A DNA stretch of 22,732 nucleotides from Xanthoparmelia taractica. Lineage: Eukaryota > Ascomycota > Lecanoromycetes > Lecanorales > Parmeliaceae. Within the stretch, counting starts at the first letter, position 1; each line of letters starts with the position of its first letter. Location: NCBI GenBank assembly GCA_033085395.1, contig JANQBS010000445.1:1-22732 (forward strand), given 5' to 3'. The position numbers were made by a program, and so were the translations under genes. The notes below the pieces were generated by a model, which did no database searches, was not told the DNA's origin, and was given only the letters and a program-made list of their open reading frames with translations. This document shows, piece after piece, positions 10,297-20,559 of the stretch.

Positions 10297-11190
10297 TGAA
10301 CGATGTTCTTTACATCGGGGCTTTCCTTCTATTTCCTTGTCTAATGCATTGAACGGCAACGGTCTTGGCGCTATGAATTCCTAAAACCCAGATCTTGTGC
10401 TAGCTGCAAACAATCTTTGTATGAGGAACGTGTAAAACCCCTTGCCGAAAAAGCATGTACCATTGGATCAACAATTCTCGTATGGAATACGGAGTCGGTC
10501 ATTCGCGTTGGCTGGGCCCTATGCGACCGCTGCACTATGGCGTAGGAGCTAAACAATCGGTGGAAGGATTGATCGCCACATCTCACTGGATTTTTCATTA
10601 CTGAGAGCACTTTGGTATCTACGCACCGTAGGCCAGCTGTAAGTCATCGCCAAGTTGAGAGTAGAGCTTCTTAACCTGATATCAAAGCAATGACAGCGAG
10701 GAACTGTAATCGTTGGGGCTCCTTTTTGTATGCTGTTATGCATTGCCACCTATGGTGTGCTCAATAAGGATCGATGGGTGAGGCTCCATGCTTGGCAAGA
10801 CAAGCTACAAGAACTGTACCCCCACTCACTTGGGAAATTTGGTACGTGCGTGGGCCGCTTTAGCTACCTTCAGCCTTGTTAATGATGTTCTTATCCGGGC
10901 TGCCACATACCTAGCCTTGCATGGAATGCTCTCTTGAGTCTTTTTCGATACCCAATGGATGTCGATGAAGTGAGAGGTCTTTGCTATCTGCCAGCCTTGC
11001 GATAACCCTCCGCACTGCGCACGCTGCCTGTGCGCAGCTTCTTCGGCCTCGTCGAGGATTTTATTGCAGGCTTACGAGGGAGCTGTACTGTGGTTCTTCT
11101 CCTTCTCCTTTTCCTTTAGGAATCTCTCGGGATTAGCGGTGTCCCACTGCTATTGCATCTGAATTCACTATTGACTTCGCTGTAGTGACA
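10297..11190. other. Intergenic region between the two genes
   Basis: There is no supported gene. A plus-strand frame open from 10345 to a TAG at 10542-10544 has no ATG near its beginning but contains two CxxC pairs (CASC and CDRC), so a decayed small gene is possible. A CT-rich run at about 11091-11119 may belong to the promoter of the downstream gene. The hexamer TGCGCA occurs twice near 11016-11038. Confidence 0.45.
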
Positions 11191-12356
11191 ATGGATTCAC
11201 ATGCCCCTGAAAGTGTGAGTCATGCCTGATACTCTTCGGGGAAAGAGTCTCGGACGAGTTCTTAGGTGTAAGAGAATCAAGGCTAACTGAAAAAGATTGC
11301 CATATCAGATCTGCCATCCGCGGAATCTCCAGGCCAAGGCAGCTGGCTAAGAGTTGCTAGTCTCATGGGATGTAAACCTGAATTGGCAGCCTTGCGGAAA
11401 TTTCAAAGACTCAATGTCCTCAGACTGTTAGAGATGCAATCAGACTTGGCGCAGCAGGAAAGAGAATATGAGATCCTTTGTTCGCTGGATGCTAAGGAAG
11501 ACTGTCCCACGACTCGATCTTATCAATCAAACTGGACCGCTTTAAATGACTCGCAAGGGTTGGGATACTGTTCTCAGAGAGATGCCTGGAGAAAGCTCCG
11601 AGACGGACTAGGAGCATATAGTATGTGTACACCGGCCCAGTTCGATTTCCGACAAGGGCACTGACATATCCATAAAAACAATGCGCTGCTACAGCAGATC
11701 GAGATCTGTAAGCAGGATCGACCCAGTGAGCATGACTTGAGGATCCTTCGAAACTGGCTCCAGCGCCCCAAGGGCAACCAAAGCTCTCTACGAGGGCCAG
11801 GGTGTGACGTGTGGGAGGCGAGTGAAGGACGACTTCGAGACACAGAAAATGATTTCCTGGTACTGTCTTCAAAGCATAGGAAAAGAGATCGTTTCGAGCG
11901 CTGGGCTGGCGATACGTTTCTCCGAGTATACCACCGCCTCATTGGCTGGCGCTTCAAAGTAAGTCGCAGCTTCTACGGTCGTTATGATGTGCTAAAATGC
12001 GTAGAAAACGTTCATCAAGGATGAGGAATTTGGCCTCAGGGAGTACAATGACGCAAAAATCTCGGTAGCAGCAGACGTTCTCTGCATCCTCTTGGCCCCA
12101 TTGCTGACCACCGTTCCAATGTTTGTGCTGTATTTGGTATCAGATGTCAAAGCTCGCTTGGGCATAATTATGGGATTCACGACATTGTTTTCTATTAGGT
12201 GAGTGTTTAAGCTTCCAATAAGGGTTCTTCTGGTATGTGAAGTGTAACCTCATTATGAACAGCCTTGCGTTGTTTTCTTCGGCAAGGAGGATCGAGGTTT
12301 TTGCGGCGACCTCTGCCTTCGCAGCAGTCCAGGTGGTGTATGGAACGGTGAATTAG
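11191..12356 (+). CDS. DUF6594-type membrane protein, second acceptor site damaged (304 aa if intact)
   Basis: Exons as I read them: 11191-11214, 11296-11620, about 11681-11958, 12005-12198 and 12263-12356. The total is 915 nt in one frame. The order of motifs fits the fungal DUF6594 family: an ELAALRKFQRLNVLRLLEMQ helix (about residues 38-57), WRKLRDGLGAY, then NALLQQIEICKQDRPSEHDL leading to LRNWL. Three hydrophobic helices follow, about 230-254, 261-280 and 284-301, ending in the family-like IEVFAATSAFAAVQVVYG. It is probably an integral membrane protein with a cytosolic coiled N-terminal part; its biochemical role is unknown. The first intron has two possible acceptors (11295 with donor 11215, or 11308 with donor 11213), giving 304 or 299 aa. 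The second intron has donor GTATGT and branch CTGAC but no AG where the frame needs it, so the gene may be newly broken. Confidence 0.72.
11621..11680 (+). other. Intron 2 of the DUF6594 gene, acceptor AG missing
   Basis: The donor GTATGT (11621) and branch-like CTGAC (11661-11665) are good. Homology-like continuity requires exon 3 to start at ATGCG (11681), because the A at 11620 plus AT makes the Asn codon before ALLQQ. The bases just before are AACA, not AACAG. The next AG (11693-11694) leads to a stop codon within a few codons. No alternative donor restores the frame. Confidence 0.6.
11959..12004 (+). other. Intron 3 of the DUF6594 gene
   Basis: A 46-nt intron with donor GTAAGT, a GCTAAAA branch-like site near 11991 and acceptor GTAG. 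It is phase 0 and joins ...RFK to KTFIKDE.... Confidence 0.7.
12199..12262 (+). other. Intron 4 of the DUF6594 gene
   Basis: A 64-nt intron with donor GTGAGT and acceptor ACAG, phase 2. It lies between the second hydrophobic helix (...TTLFSI) and its continuation SLALFSS, and the frame is kept to the TAG at 12354-12356. Confidence 0.7.
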
Positions 12357-13240
12357 TAAACCTTAGGACACTTGTTGCTTGGAAATAGAGGAGGAAGAGA
12401 TGTCACAGGAATTGTGGACTCAGCATTAGCTGAGAGGAGGTCACGGCCCAAAGCACGAGTATGAAATTATGTTTCGTAAAAATCTTGATGCGCCTACCAG
12501 ACATGATGGTCTTTTCTTTTTCACCCACCTCTATCCATTTACCGCCCCCTTGTAACATTAACGTCGTCGTCACTGACGAGACTATCCCATCGTTGGCCAT
12601 CGATTCCCTTGGCATTTCCTGAAAACACCAACTAGATGGGTTCCTCTTGGCAAGAGGCTCTTGCCCGGCCCCGGCCACCAAGCCCTTGTATAACCCTAAA
12701 CCTCCAGATTTGGCTAGCTTAGTGTTGGTTTAGGGCTGGGTGGCCGAGCAAAGGGGTGAACCTTATCTACACCATTAGAAACCGAATCTAAATGGATCAT
12801 ATTACCAAGTCGACAAAATGGATCAATCTTGGTTTGCGCTATGTAAGCTTTCTGTCTCTAGAATAGGATAAAACCACTTCACCGTCCGTCTGAGTATCCG
12901 GCCTGCAGGTTGTTCATTCCATCTTTTGTCACTTGTAGAAGTCATTCGAAGTACTTTGCTCATGTTCCAAGTTCTTGACTCAGTCAAACGCAGTACAGAG
13001 TATTCCATAGCAATAGTATCAAGTCCAGCTATTTCAAGCTTTCTGATATAATCATATATCACGGTATATCCTTTTTATGATGCACAATGTGCAACAAGGA
13101 GATCAAAGATTGTGTGCTGTCATATGAAGTTGCGAGGTTGAAGTTGCTGAAGACAGAGTAGGAGGCTGCGCTCTGTTCGTTTCGGGGCGTTGGATTGCCG
13201 ATGTGCTACTATAGCGAGCCTGGGGATTATCAAAGCTTTA
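12357..13240. other. Intergenic region downstream of the DUF6594 gene
   Basis: No gene is supported. Minus-strand frames of about 80-90 codons (12403-12681 and 12823-13062) show no recognisable domain. The region contains a 17-bp near-perfect palindrome (12649-12665) and a long imperfect inverted repeat (12673-12745), listed separately. Toward 13240 the composition drifts into the AT-rich block. Confidence 0.45.
12673..12745. repeat. Imperfect inverted repeat (hairpin)
   Basis: The left arm 12673-12702 contains GGCCACCAAGCCC and CCCTAAACC; the right arm 12727-12745 reads GGTTTAGGGCTGGGTGGCC. The 9-bp end CCCTAAACC/GGTTTAGGG is perfect, and the outer parts pair with one mismatch region. The left arm has about 11 extra bases between them. 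It could be a remnant of a hairpin element. Just upstream, GGCAAGAG-G-CTCTTGCC (12649-12665) is a second hairpin. Confidence 0.5.
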
Positions 13241-13249
13241 TAGAGGCGA

Positions 13250-13488
13250 GGATTAGTCGCTAGAGATATCTCTATATTTGTAGTTAAAGAAGGATAAAGA
13301 GTAGGGAGTCACACACGGAGATCGAATAGATAGTGATTCGGATACTTGATATCTCGTCGTAAGTCGGATCGTAGCGGAAGCTATAAAATTATTCCGGGAT
13401 AATTTAAGTTACTTTAATATCAAGACGTATATTACAAAGAAAGTAAAGTGATATAATTATCGTAGAGTAAGTCTTAAGAGGTAATATA
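13250..13488. other. Moderately AT-rich sequence before the retrotransposon
   Basis: This transition zone has mixed composition, partly RIP-like, and no open frame. The LTR element inserted at its right edge; the sequence it interrupted resumes at 19880. I see no further recognisable feature. Confidence 0.4.
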
Positions 13489-13671
13489 TGTTACGAGTGT
13501 GACGACCACATAGGTCTGCAACACCAAGTCGGCTTACCTTCCCAATTGGGACTAGCCCCTATAAGCCTTGGCGTCCCTTATAGATATTCCTTTTCAGCTA
13601 GATAGTTTCTCCTTAGACTTAATTTATTCGTTAAATATTATTATTAACTTATTCTAGTTATAGTCCTAATA
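13489..13671 (+). repeat. 5' LTR of the chromovirus
   Basis: 183 bp, starting TGTTACGAGTGTGACG and ending CCTAATA, where the other copy ends CCTAACA. By eye it differs from the 3' LTR at about 18 positions, nearly all of them transitions. The segment 13525-13588 has ordinary composition and is almost identical in both LTRs. Confidence 0.92.
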
Positions 13672-14699
13672 TTAAATTAAGTCTTATCTCTTTATTACGC
13701 TTATAGGACGTGCGAGCTAAAAGAATTCGTTTATAATATAGCCGACGACTTCGAAAGGCATTAACATATATTATTTTAGAATTAATATCTCTTAAATTAT
13801 ATGAACGTATTATTAGAAGATCTAAACTATACGAAATTACTAAAGACTCGTAAGTAAGCGAGATTAAAGAAATTGTAATAAGATAGCTCTTAAATTATAC
13901 GAAGTGTCTCTTTATAATTAAATATCAATAGCGTAATATATTTTTAACACCTATTTAACACTCGGCCCCGCGACGCGACTATAAATTACGCGATTAGTCT
14001 ATCGATTAGTATACTCTAAACGTGTTTCTAGCACGATTTAGTCGTTTTATTATTAGTTAATATAGCAATTAAAGTCATATATATGCGCTAACAAGAATTA
14101 CTTATATAACTTACTTCTTACTAATAGAGTATTCTCTAAAGTCTATTCGTCTATAAGCGCACTTTATTCGAATAACTATTACTAATATTATAATCGACCC
14201 AGGGTACTCATTATAAACTTAGCTAAGTTTATTCTTATCGTATTAATTTTAATTTCGACTTAAGCGAATTTCGCATAAAAAAGTAATTCTATTTAAAAAT
14301 TCGGAGAAAACTATCACTTTCTTATAAAATCGAACGATATCTCAATATCACACAATATTATCTACTTAACGATCTATTCATAGCCTCTATAGAATACCTC
14401 AGAATACGAAGTAAGGCGTAGAGAGTTCTTAGATAAGCATCGATCCCGTAATCTATTCCACGCTATTTCTTAACTTGAAACGTTATCTTAAAAATACTCT
14501 AAATAAACGAGTGTTTATATTATCTAGAAATATCTCTCGCGCGCTCGAGAATCTTATCTCCGCCTAAAATATAGTTATTTAAGAATAGCTAATTTAATAA
14601 GCTAATACGAATTTTAAAGAGTTTCTAACTATCTTAAATAAGCTCCGCGAATAGCGCGATCTCGAGATAAAAGTTACTTAATTATATAATTCTCTACTT

Positions 14700-15720
14700 A
14701 AAGAAAATTCGAATTATAAATTAGAATATAAGAAAGAATAAAAGAAGAAGAAGAAGATTAGAACTATACTCGACCGGGTTTAATTAGCTCGTAACTATCT
14801 ATAATAATAGATATAAAACCTTTAATATTAACTTCGAAGATCTCGTGAGAGATCTATTAATTCGATATAAATTTAAACTTTAGCTAGACGCTTCGAAAAG
14901 TTCTCTTATTCTTTAGTATTAATTAACGAAAAAGAATCTTAATAAAATAATTAAATTAGTCAAATATCTAATAAGTTGAAGATTAATTAAGATTATTTCG
15001 ATAATAAGATAATTAGAATCGCTTATATTAAGTTACGCACCAATAAAAAAATAGCTAAAGTTATCTATATTCGATCTTATCGTCTAAGCTCCGATCTTTA
15101 TTAAATTATCGATAAGATTTTAGATAATCTATAGAAGTTATTCGAGAACTCGGATCGTAAAGTAAATAAAGCTCGCGAATATAAGGCCTTAAAGTAGAAA
15201 GATCTCTTATTTAGCGACTTCTATTAGAACTTTAAACGTCTCGCTATAAAGTTAAGTATATCGAATAAAGCTTAACTTCGGGATATAAATAAGAAGCTTA
15301 TTTCTCGTCTTCGCACGACCTAAGCTAACTTTTTTATTAAGTTTATTACGATATTCGCTCTAAAAGTATTCTTAATTCAAATAGATAATAAGTATCGTAT
15401 TATATATTAGAAAAAGATAGTTAAGGAGATCAAGAACGTAATAAATAAGGTATGAGTCTCTAAGCGTGTAACGTTTATATCTAATTCTATAAATATCTTC
15501 TTTTCTCAAACAAATCTAATTTCTTAACGTCTCTCTTCTCTCGCTATAAAGTAATAATAGCGAAAAACTATTAAAAATTAGAAGAAAGATATCTACTATA
15601 TCTATTATAAGAAGAGACACTTATTATTCGCTTATTTAAAACGTCGATTTCTTTATCAAGTTAACGAGATAGAAAGTTAGAATAAAGAAGATTTCGTGAA
15701 ATCGAAGTCGAAACAATTTA
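14700..15720 (+). pseudogene. gag: gag remnant with mutated zinc knuckle
   Basis: The end of gag is marked at 15594-15635 by a pattern that equals CX2CX3GHX4C if the tyrosine codons TAC (15594), TAT (15603) and TAT (15633) are read as former cysteine codons and AGA (15615) as a former glycine codon. All of these are G-to-A changes. Only the histidine (CAC, 15618) is unchanged. Upstream, lysine-rich and helical-looking sequence with many stops is probably the capsid part, but its start cannot be placed. The knuckle lies in a different frame from pol, which would fit -1 frameshifting or an indel. Gag proteins package element RNA into particles. Confidence 0.65.
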
Positions 15721-15829
15721 ATTTAAAAAACTTATAATCTTATTTATAATTACGAATTAAGGTGAAATTCTATTTTTATGTAATTTAGAAGAGATTTAAC
15801 GTAAGTTATTTGTAATTAAATCGTTTCTA

Positions 15830-18800
15830 GTTCGAGAAAATCTAACTTTTCAAGAAAAGATCTATCACGTTCAAATCCTTATCGATATAGAGACTATCAA
15901 ATACGCGTTTATTGATAAACGCCTAATTTATAAGATTTATTAATTATTAAGTATATAATTCGTTTCTCTTACGAAGTCTAGACTAGTTCGAGACTATAAC
16001 AAGTAACTTAGCAAGAAACTTATTACGCACGCTATATATTTAAATCTTATTCTTTCGGGATATAAGAAACTTATAATCTTAATGCTTATAGTGGATTTAA
16101 GATAATATATAGTTATCCTAGATAAATTCTAAATAAATCACTTTAATATACTTCTAGATATAAGTAACAATTCTATTCTCTTTCAAGATTATTCGTTATA
16201 AACTTCTTCTATTTCCATCACTTATTTCTCTATAAAATCGACACTCTCGATCGAGACTTTTAAATTAATTTAATCTCGATTAAAGATTCTTACTCGCTTA
16301 TAATCTACGCCTAAGAATTATTTATTCTCTATTTATAGCATCGCTATTACTTTCTTTGCGATACTAATTAAATAGACGAAATATTTTAAAACTTAATTAT
16401 TCGCGATATCGATGAAAGATATCGATCGAGATATAGTATATAACGCTAAGTCTAGAGCGAAAGAAATTAGTCTTTCTTTAATGAAGATTGCTATCTAGAA
16501 TCTAGACGACGTTAAGAAGCTACTTTCTTCTTAATATTAGAAGTTTCTAGACGTCTTTAATCGTTTTAAAGCCGATTAGCTTTCTTCGCATCGCTCTTAT
16601 AATTATAAGATCGAGTTTATTAATAATTTTAAGCCGCCTTAAAGTCGCGTTTATCGTATATCTTTCTATAAGCTTTAGAAGATTAAAGAGTATCTAATAG
16701 ATAATCTCTTTAAGGGCTTTATCACTTTTAATAAGACTTCTTATTTATTATCGATTCTATTTATTCTAAAGATTAACAATAATCTTCGTTTCTATATAAA
16801 CTATCGGAAATTAAATACTATAACGAAATATAATTAATACTCACTCTCTCTAATAGAGGAAGTTATTAATAAAATTAGAGAATATTAATATCTTATTCGT
16901 CTAAATATTATCGCCGTATTTAATAAGCTACGAATAAACCCCGATAGTAAGGATTATATAATCTTTATTATAGTTCTCGAAGCGTATAAGTATTAAGTAT
17001 TACTCTTTAAACTAATAAATAAATCAAGCACTTTTTAATAATACATTAATAATATCTTATTCGATTTTCTAAACGACTTCTATTAAGTCTATTTAAACGA
17101 TATTCTTATCTATAGTCGAACGAAGGCGAAATATTAAAAGTACGTTAAATAAGTTCTTTAACGTTTACGAAAGACTAATCTATAGACTAATATCAAGAAA
17201 TGCGAATTCGATATCAAAGAAATCGTATTTCTAGGTATTATTATATTAGGAATTAATCTACGAATAAATCCTCGTAAGATCGAGACTATACTTAATTAAA
17301 GTATCTCTATAAATTTAAAGAAGATTCAAGACTTTATAAAATTTACAAACTTCTATCGACGCTTTATTTATAAGTTTTTTAAATTAATTAGATTTCTAAT
17401 TAACCTTACGAAGAAGAATACTTTCTTCATCTAAAATAAAGTCTACGTTAAATTATTCGAGAATCTTAAATAGCGTATAATTACTATTTTAATCTTACGC
17501 TATTTTAATTTTAAACGTTAGATTATTCTTAAGATTAATTCTTCTAATTATATGCTAAAAGATATCTTATCTTAATATAACGGCGATAAAGTTCTATATT
17601 TAATAATATTCTATAGCAAGAGTATAATTTTAGCGAAATGCAACTATTATATTTATAATAAAGAATTACTAGTAATTATTCGATACTTCAAATATTAGCG
17701 ATTAAAACTAGAATATATCGAGCTATTTATTTAAGTATTCACTAATTATTAGGCCTTAAAAATCTTTATAGAAAATAAGAAGCTTACGCGACGTCAAGTC
17801 CGCTATCTAGATATCTTATCTAAATTTAACTTCTAAATTATATTTCGTGCGAGAATAGTTACTAGTAAAGTCGACGCTCTAATAAGAATATTATTATCTA
17901 TTTTAACGAACGAAGCTAATAAAAGAAGTTAATATTAATATTAGACGATTCTCACCTCGAATCGCGTTTAAATTCGAGTTATAGAAATCGAAGAAAATCT
18001 ATTTAAACGAATTTATAAGGTCAATTAAAAAGACTCTATATATAACGAATTTCGTAAAGTAATGAATTATAATTAGATTAAACTTTATGATTATACGCTA
18101 AGTCGGTGTCGTATCGTTAATAAAGCTCTCTTTAAAAACGAATTATTATGGGTCTTAATCGAGTTTTATACGAAGCTATTAAGAGAGGTTTATAATTAAT
18201 CTTCTAGCGATTACCTAGAAATACGAAGAATAATTAACTTACTTCTACGTTATTACTATTAACCTGGCTACGTCAAAACGATTCAATAATATATTCGTAA
18301 CTACTATTACTATTAACGTAGTAAAGTCTTATAAGATAAAATAAATAAACTATTAATATTATTTCTAATTTCCCAAGATCGCTAATAAGACGTTTCTATG
18401 GATTTTATTATCGATCTATTACTATTAGACGATTTTAACGCTATTTATATCTTTATATATTATCTTATAAAGAAACGTTACTACATATCGTATTATTAAA
18501 GAGATAACGATTATTTATTAGAAAAACTTATTTAAATTCTTATATGAAATCTCTTTCGATTACACGGATTATTATAGTCTCTTATATTAGATAGGGATAT
18601 ATAGTTTATATCTACGCTCTAAAAAAGCCTTTATAAGCGACTACGCATTAAGATTAACTTATTTATTATATATTATCCCGAGACGGATAATTAGATCGAG
18701 AGGGCTAATTAGAATATAAAGCGAGATCTTCGTATCTATTATAATTACTTACAAGACGATTAAGTTAAATAAATTCTTATAATCGAATTTAGTGATAATA

Positions 18801-19520
18801 ATAATACCTTATTCGCTATATCTCTTACTCTCTTCTACTTTAATCGAGATTTTTATTCTCGTATATCTTTCGATTAAAATTATATTTCCTACGAGATTAC
18901 ACGCGAGCGCCTATAAGTCTTAAAGGCGGAAGATATCACGACTAAGATAAAGAAGATTCTAAAGTTTAAATAATTATAATTAAAAAGAACACGTAGAGTT
19001 ATAAAGATATAGGCGAATAAATATCGTAAAGAGATTACTTACGATATAAGCGACTAGATCTAATTATCGTTTAAAAATATTAAAATCAAACGCCTCTATA
19101 AGAATCTCGAAGATAAATAACTCGATTTATATAGAGTTCTTAAGAGAGTCGATATCTTATATCGTTTAGAACTTTCTTATAATATAAGAATTTATCTCGT
19201 CTTTAGCTTTAAGATATTTAGATCTACGACTATAAATTCTCTACTAGAATAGAAGCACGATTCTTTTAGATCTATAATAATTAACGAAAAAAAATTATAA
19301 GACGTAAACGATATATTAAACTCTAGGTATTATTATAGATAATTTTAATATAAAGTTAAATAAATCGATCTAAATAGAGATAATAATTAATATTATACGA
19401 ATTAAAATAAGTTCGAAGACTCTAAAAAAGTGATAAATAAATTTTATAGACGATATTTTAATAAATCGCGCTAGAATCAATAGGAAACCAGATTACGATC
19501 GACTTTTACTTATTATTTGA
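15830..19520 (+). pseudogene. pol: pol remnant: protease, RT, RNase H, integrase, chromodomain
   Basis: All landmarks share one register. The protease active-site region is at 15881-15920 (Asp codon GAT at 15884, then codons one transition away from Thr-Gly-Ala). The reverse transcriptase covers about 16700-17250, with a YRKLN motif near 16802, the first catalytic Asp changed to Asn (16904-16906), and YLDD changed to YLND (17090-17101). RNase H is about 17500-17930, its first Asp also Asn (17537-17539). The integrase zinc-binding region lies near 18190-18340 (Cys codons now Tyr), with its core from 18398, where MDFIIDL keeps the first Asp. The chromodomain is about 19300-19440. Stops replace Trp, Gln and Arg codons, for example the TAA TAA pair at 18383-18388. 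The enzyme is dead; start and end are approximate. Confidence 0.88.
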
Positions 19521-19677
19521 GACCTATTCGCCAGCATAGCGATATACTTAACCCGATCCAATTAAGCTTCGAGTATCTTACACCTCGTCTCTACACCAGT
19601 ATACATTTCTTCTAGGCGTTCTAAATCGTTTCTGCATACGAATACTATTCTTCTATAGCGCTGAGATATCGCTATTT

Positions 19678-19691
19678 AAGGGGGGAGGTAA
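19678..19691 (+). other. Polypurine tract of the chromovirus
   Basis: AAGGGGGGAGGTAA lies immediately before the 3' LTR. It would prime plus-strand synthesis in retrotransposition and confirms plus-strand orientation. Its G run survived because RIP acts mainly on CpA. Confidence 0.85.
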
Positions 19692-19874
19692 TGTTACGAG
19701 TATAACGATCATATAGGCCTGCAACATCAAGTCGGCTTACCTTCCCAATTGAGACTAGCCCCTATAAGCCTTGGCGTCCCTTATAGATATTTCTTCCCAG
19801 CTAGATAGTTTCTCCTTAGACTTAATTTATTAGTTATACATTATTATTAACTTGTTCTAATTGCAGTCCTAACA
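19692..19874 (+). repeat. 3' LTR of the chromovirus
   Basis: 183 bp, starting TGTTACGAGTATAACG and ending CCTAACA, the intact TG..CA form. It is the same length as the 5' LTR, with no indels between them. Confidence 0.92.
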
Positions 19875-19879
19875 ATATA

Positions 19880-20300
19880 ACGTCTAGAATCTTAATTTTA
19901 AATTTATTACACGTTATAAATACTAGTTAAATTAGTTTAAATAATTTAATCTTTTAAAATTATATTTATTAAAAGAGTAAAAATAATTTTACTTATTACT
20001 TTACTAGTAAAATCTAATATCTCTTTATTATATATTAGATTTTACTATTAATATAATTAGAATAAGATAATATATAGTTATAATATTTTTTAATCGTAAT
20101 AGTAAAACTATAAGTTAGTGAGTTTAATATAAGATTATACTATTAGCGTTATTTTATTAATATGCGATATGCGAGACACGTGTTCAAGGCGAGTATATTT
20201 ATATGATTACTATATTAGTAACTAGCTCTTTATTCGAATTATTATCTTTTAGAGTAAAATAATTCTTTATAGTTAATAAACGAATATTCTTTCTTTAAAT
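19880..20300. repeat. AT-rich, RIP-mutated sequence
   Basis: No open frame and no recognisable element. The composition is the same as in the left arm. A short stretch around 20164-20190 keeps more G and C, including CACGTG. Confidence 0.55.
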
Positions 20301-20303
20301 CTA

Positions 20304-20381
20304 GTTAATTATCTAACTATCTATTTAATTATCTATTTAACTATCTATTTAACTATTTATTTAACTATCTATCTAATTATC
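20304..20381 (+). repeat. 12-bp minisatellite
   Basis: About six imperfect 12-bp units with consensus TTAACTATCTAT run head to tail; individual units vary at one or two positions (TTAATTATCTAT, TTAACTATTTAT). Confidence 0.75.
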
Positions 20382-20559
20382 AAGTCTACTATCTATATAA
20401 TCGTCTACTTAGCTAATTATTCACGACGTAATTTCTACGTCGCATTATCGCGTTTAAAGCCTTCTACGGCAATTATATATCTATTATATTCTACGACTAT
20501 CGTATACTTATTATATATTAAGATCTTCTACGATTATCGCTTATAAAGATCAAAGATTA

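Larger units (their letters stand above)
13489..19874 (+). mobile_element. Ty3/gypsy chromovirus, full length, RIP-inactivated
   Basis: The 6386-bp element is bounded by two 183-bp LTRs (13489-13671 and 19692-19874) and flanked by a 5-bp target duplication ATATA (13484-13488 and 19875-19879). The order of degenerate coding landmarks is gag zinc knuckle, protease, reverse transcriptase, RNase H, integrase and chromodomain. Integrase after reverse transcriptase defines the Ty3/gypsy type, and the terminal chromodomain the chromovirus lineage. A polypurine tract precedes the 3' LTR; no primer-binding site was recognisable after the 5' LTR. Many in-frame stops and the loss of catalytic aspartates make it incapable of moving itself. 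Confidence 0.92.

Noticed and set aside
12735..12800. tRNA-like GGTGGCCGAGC resembling a box A of Ser/Leu tRNAs
   Set aside because: There is no proper box B (GGTTCGAATCC) at the expected distance and no acceptor-stem pairing.
12823..13062. Minus-strand frame of 79 codons
   Set aside because: No known motif, no neighbouring exon, and the length is within what chance gives in sequence of this composition.
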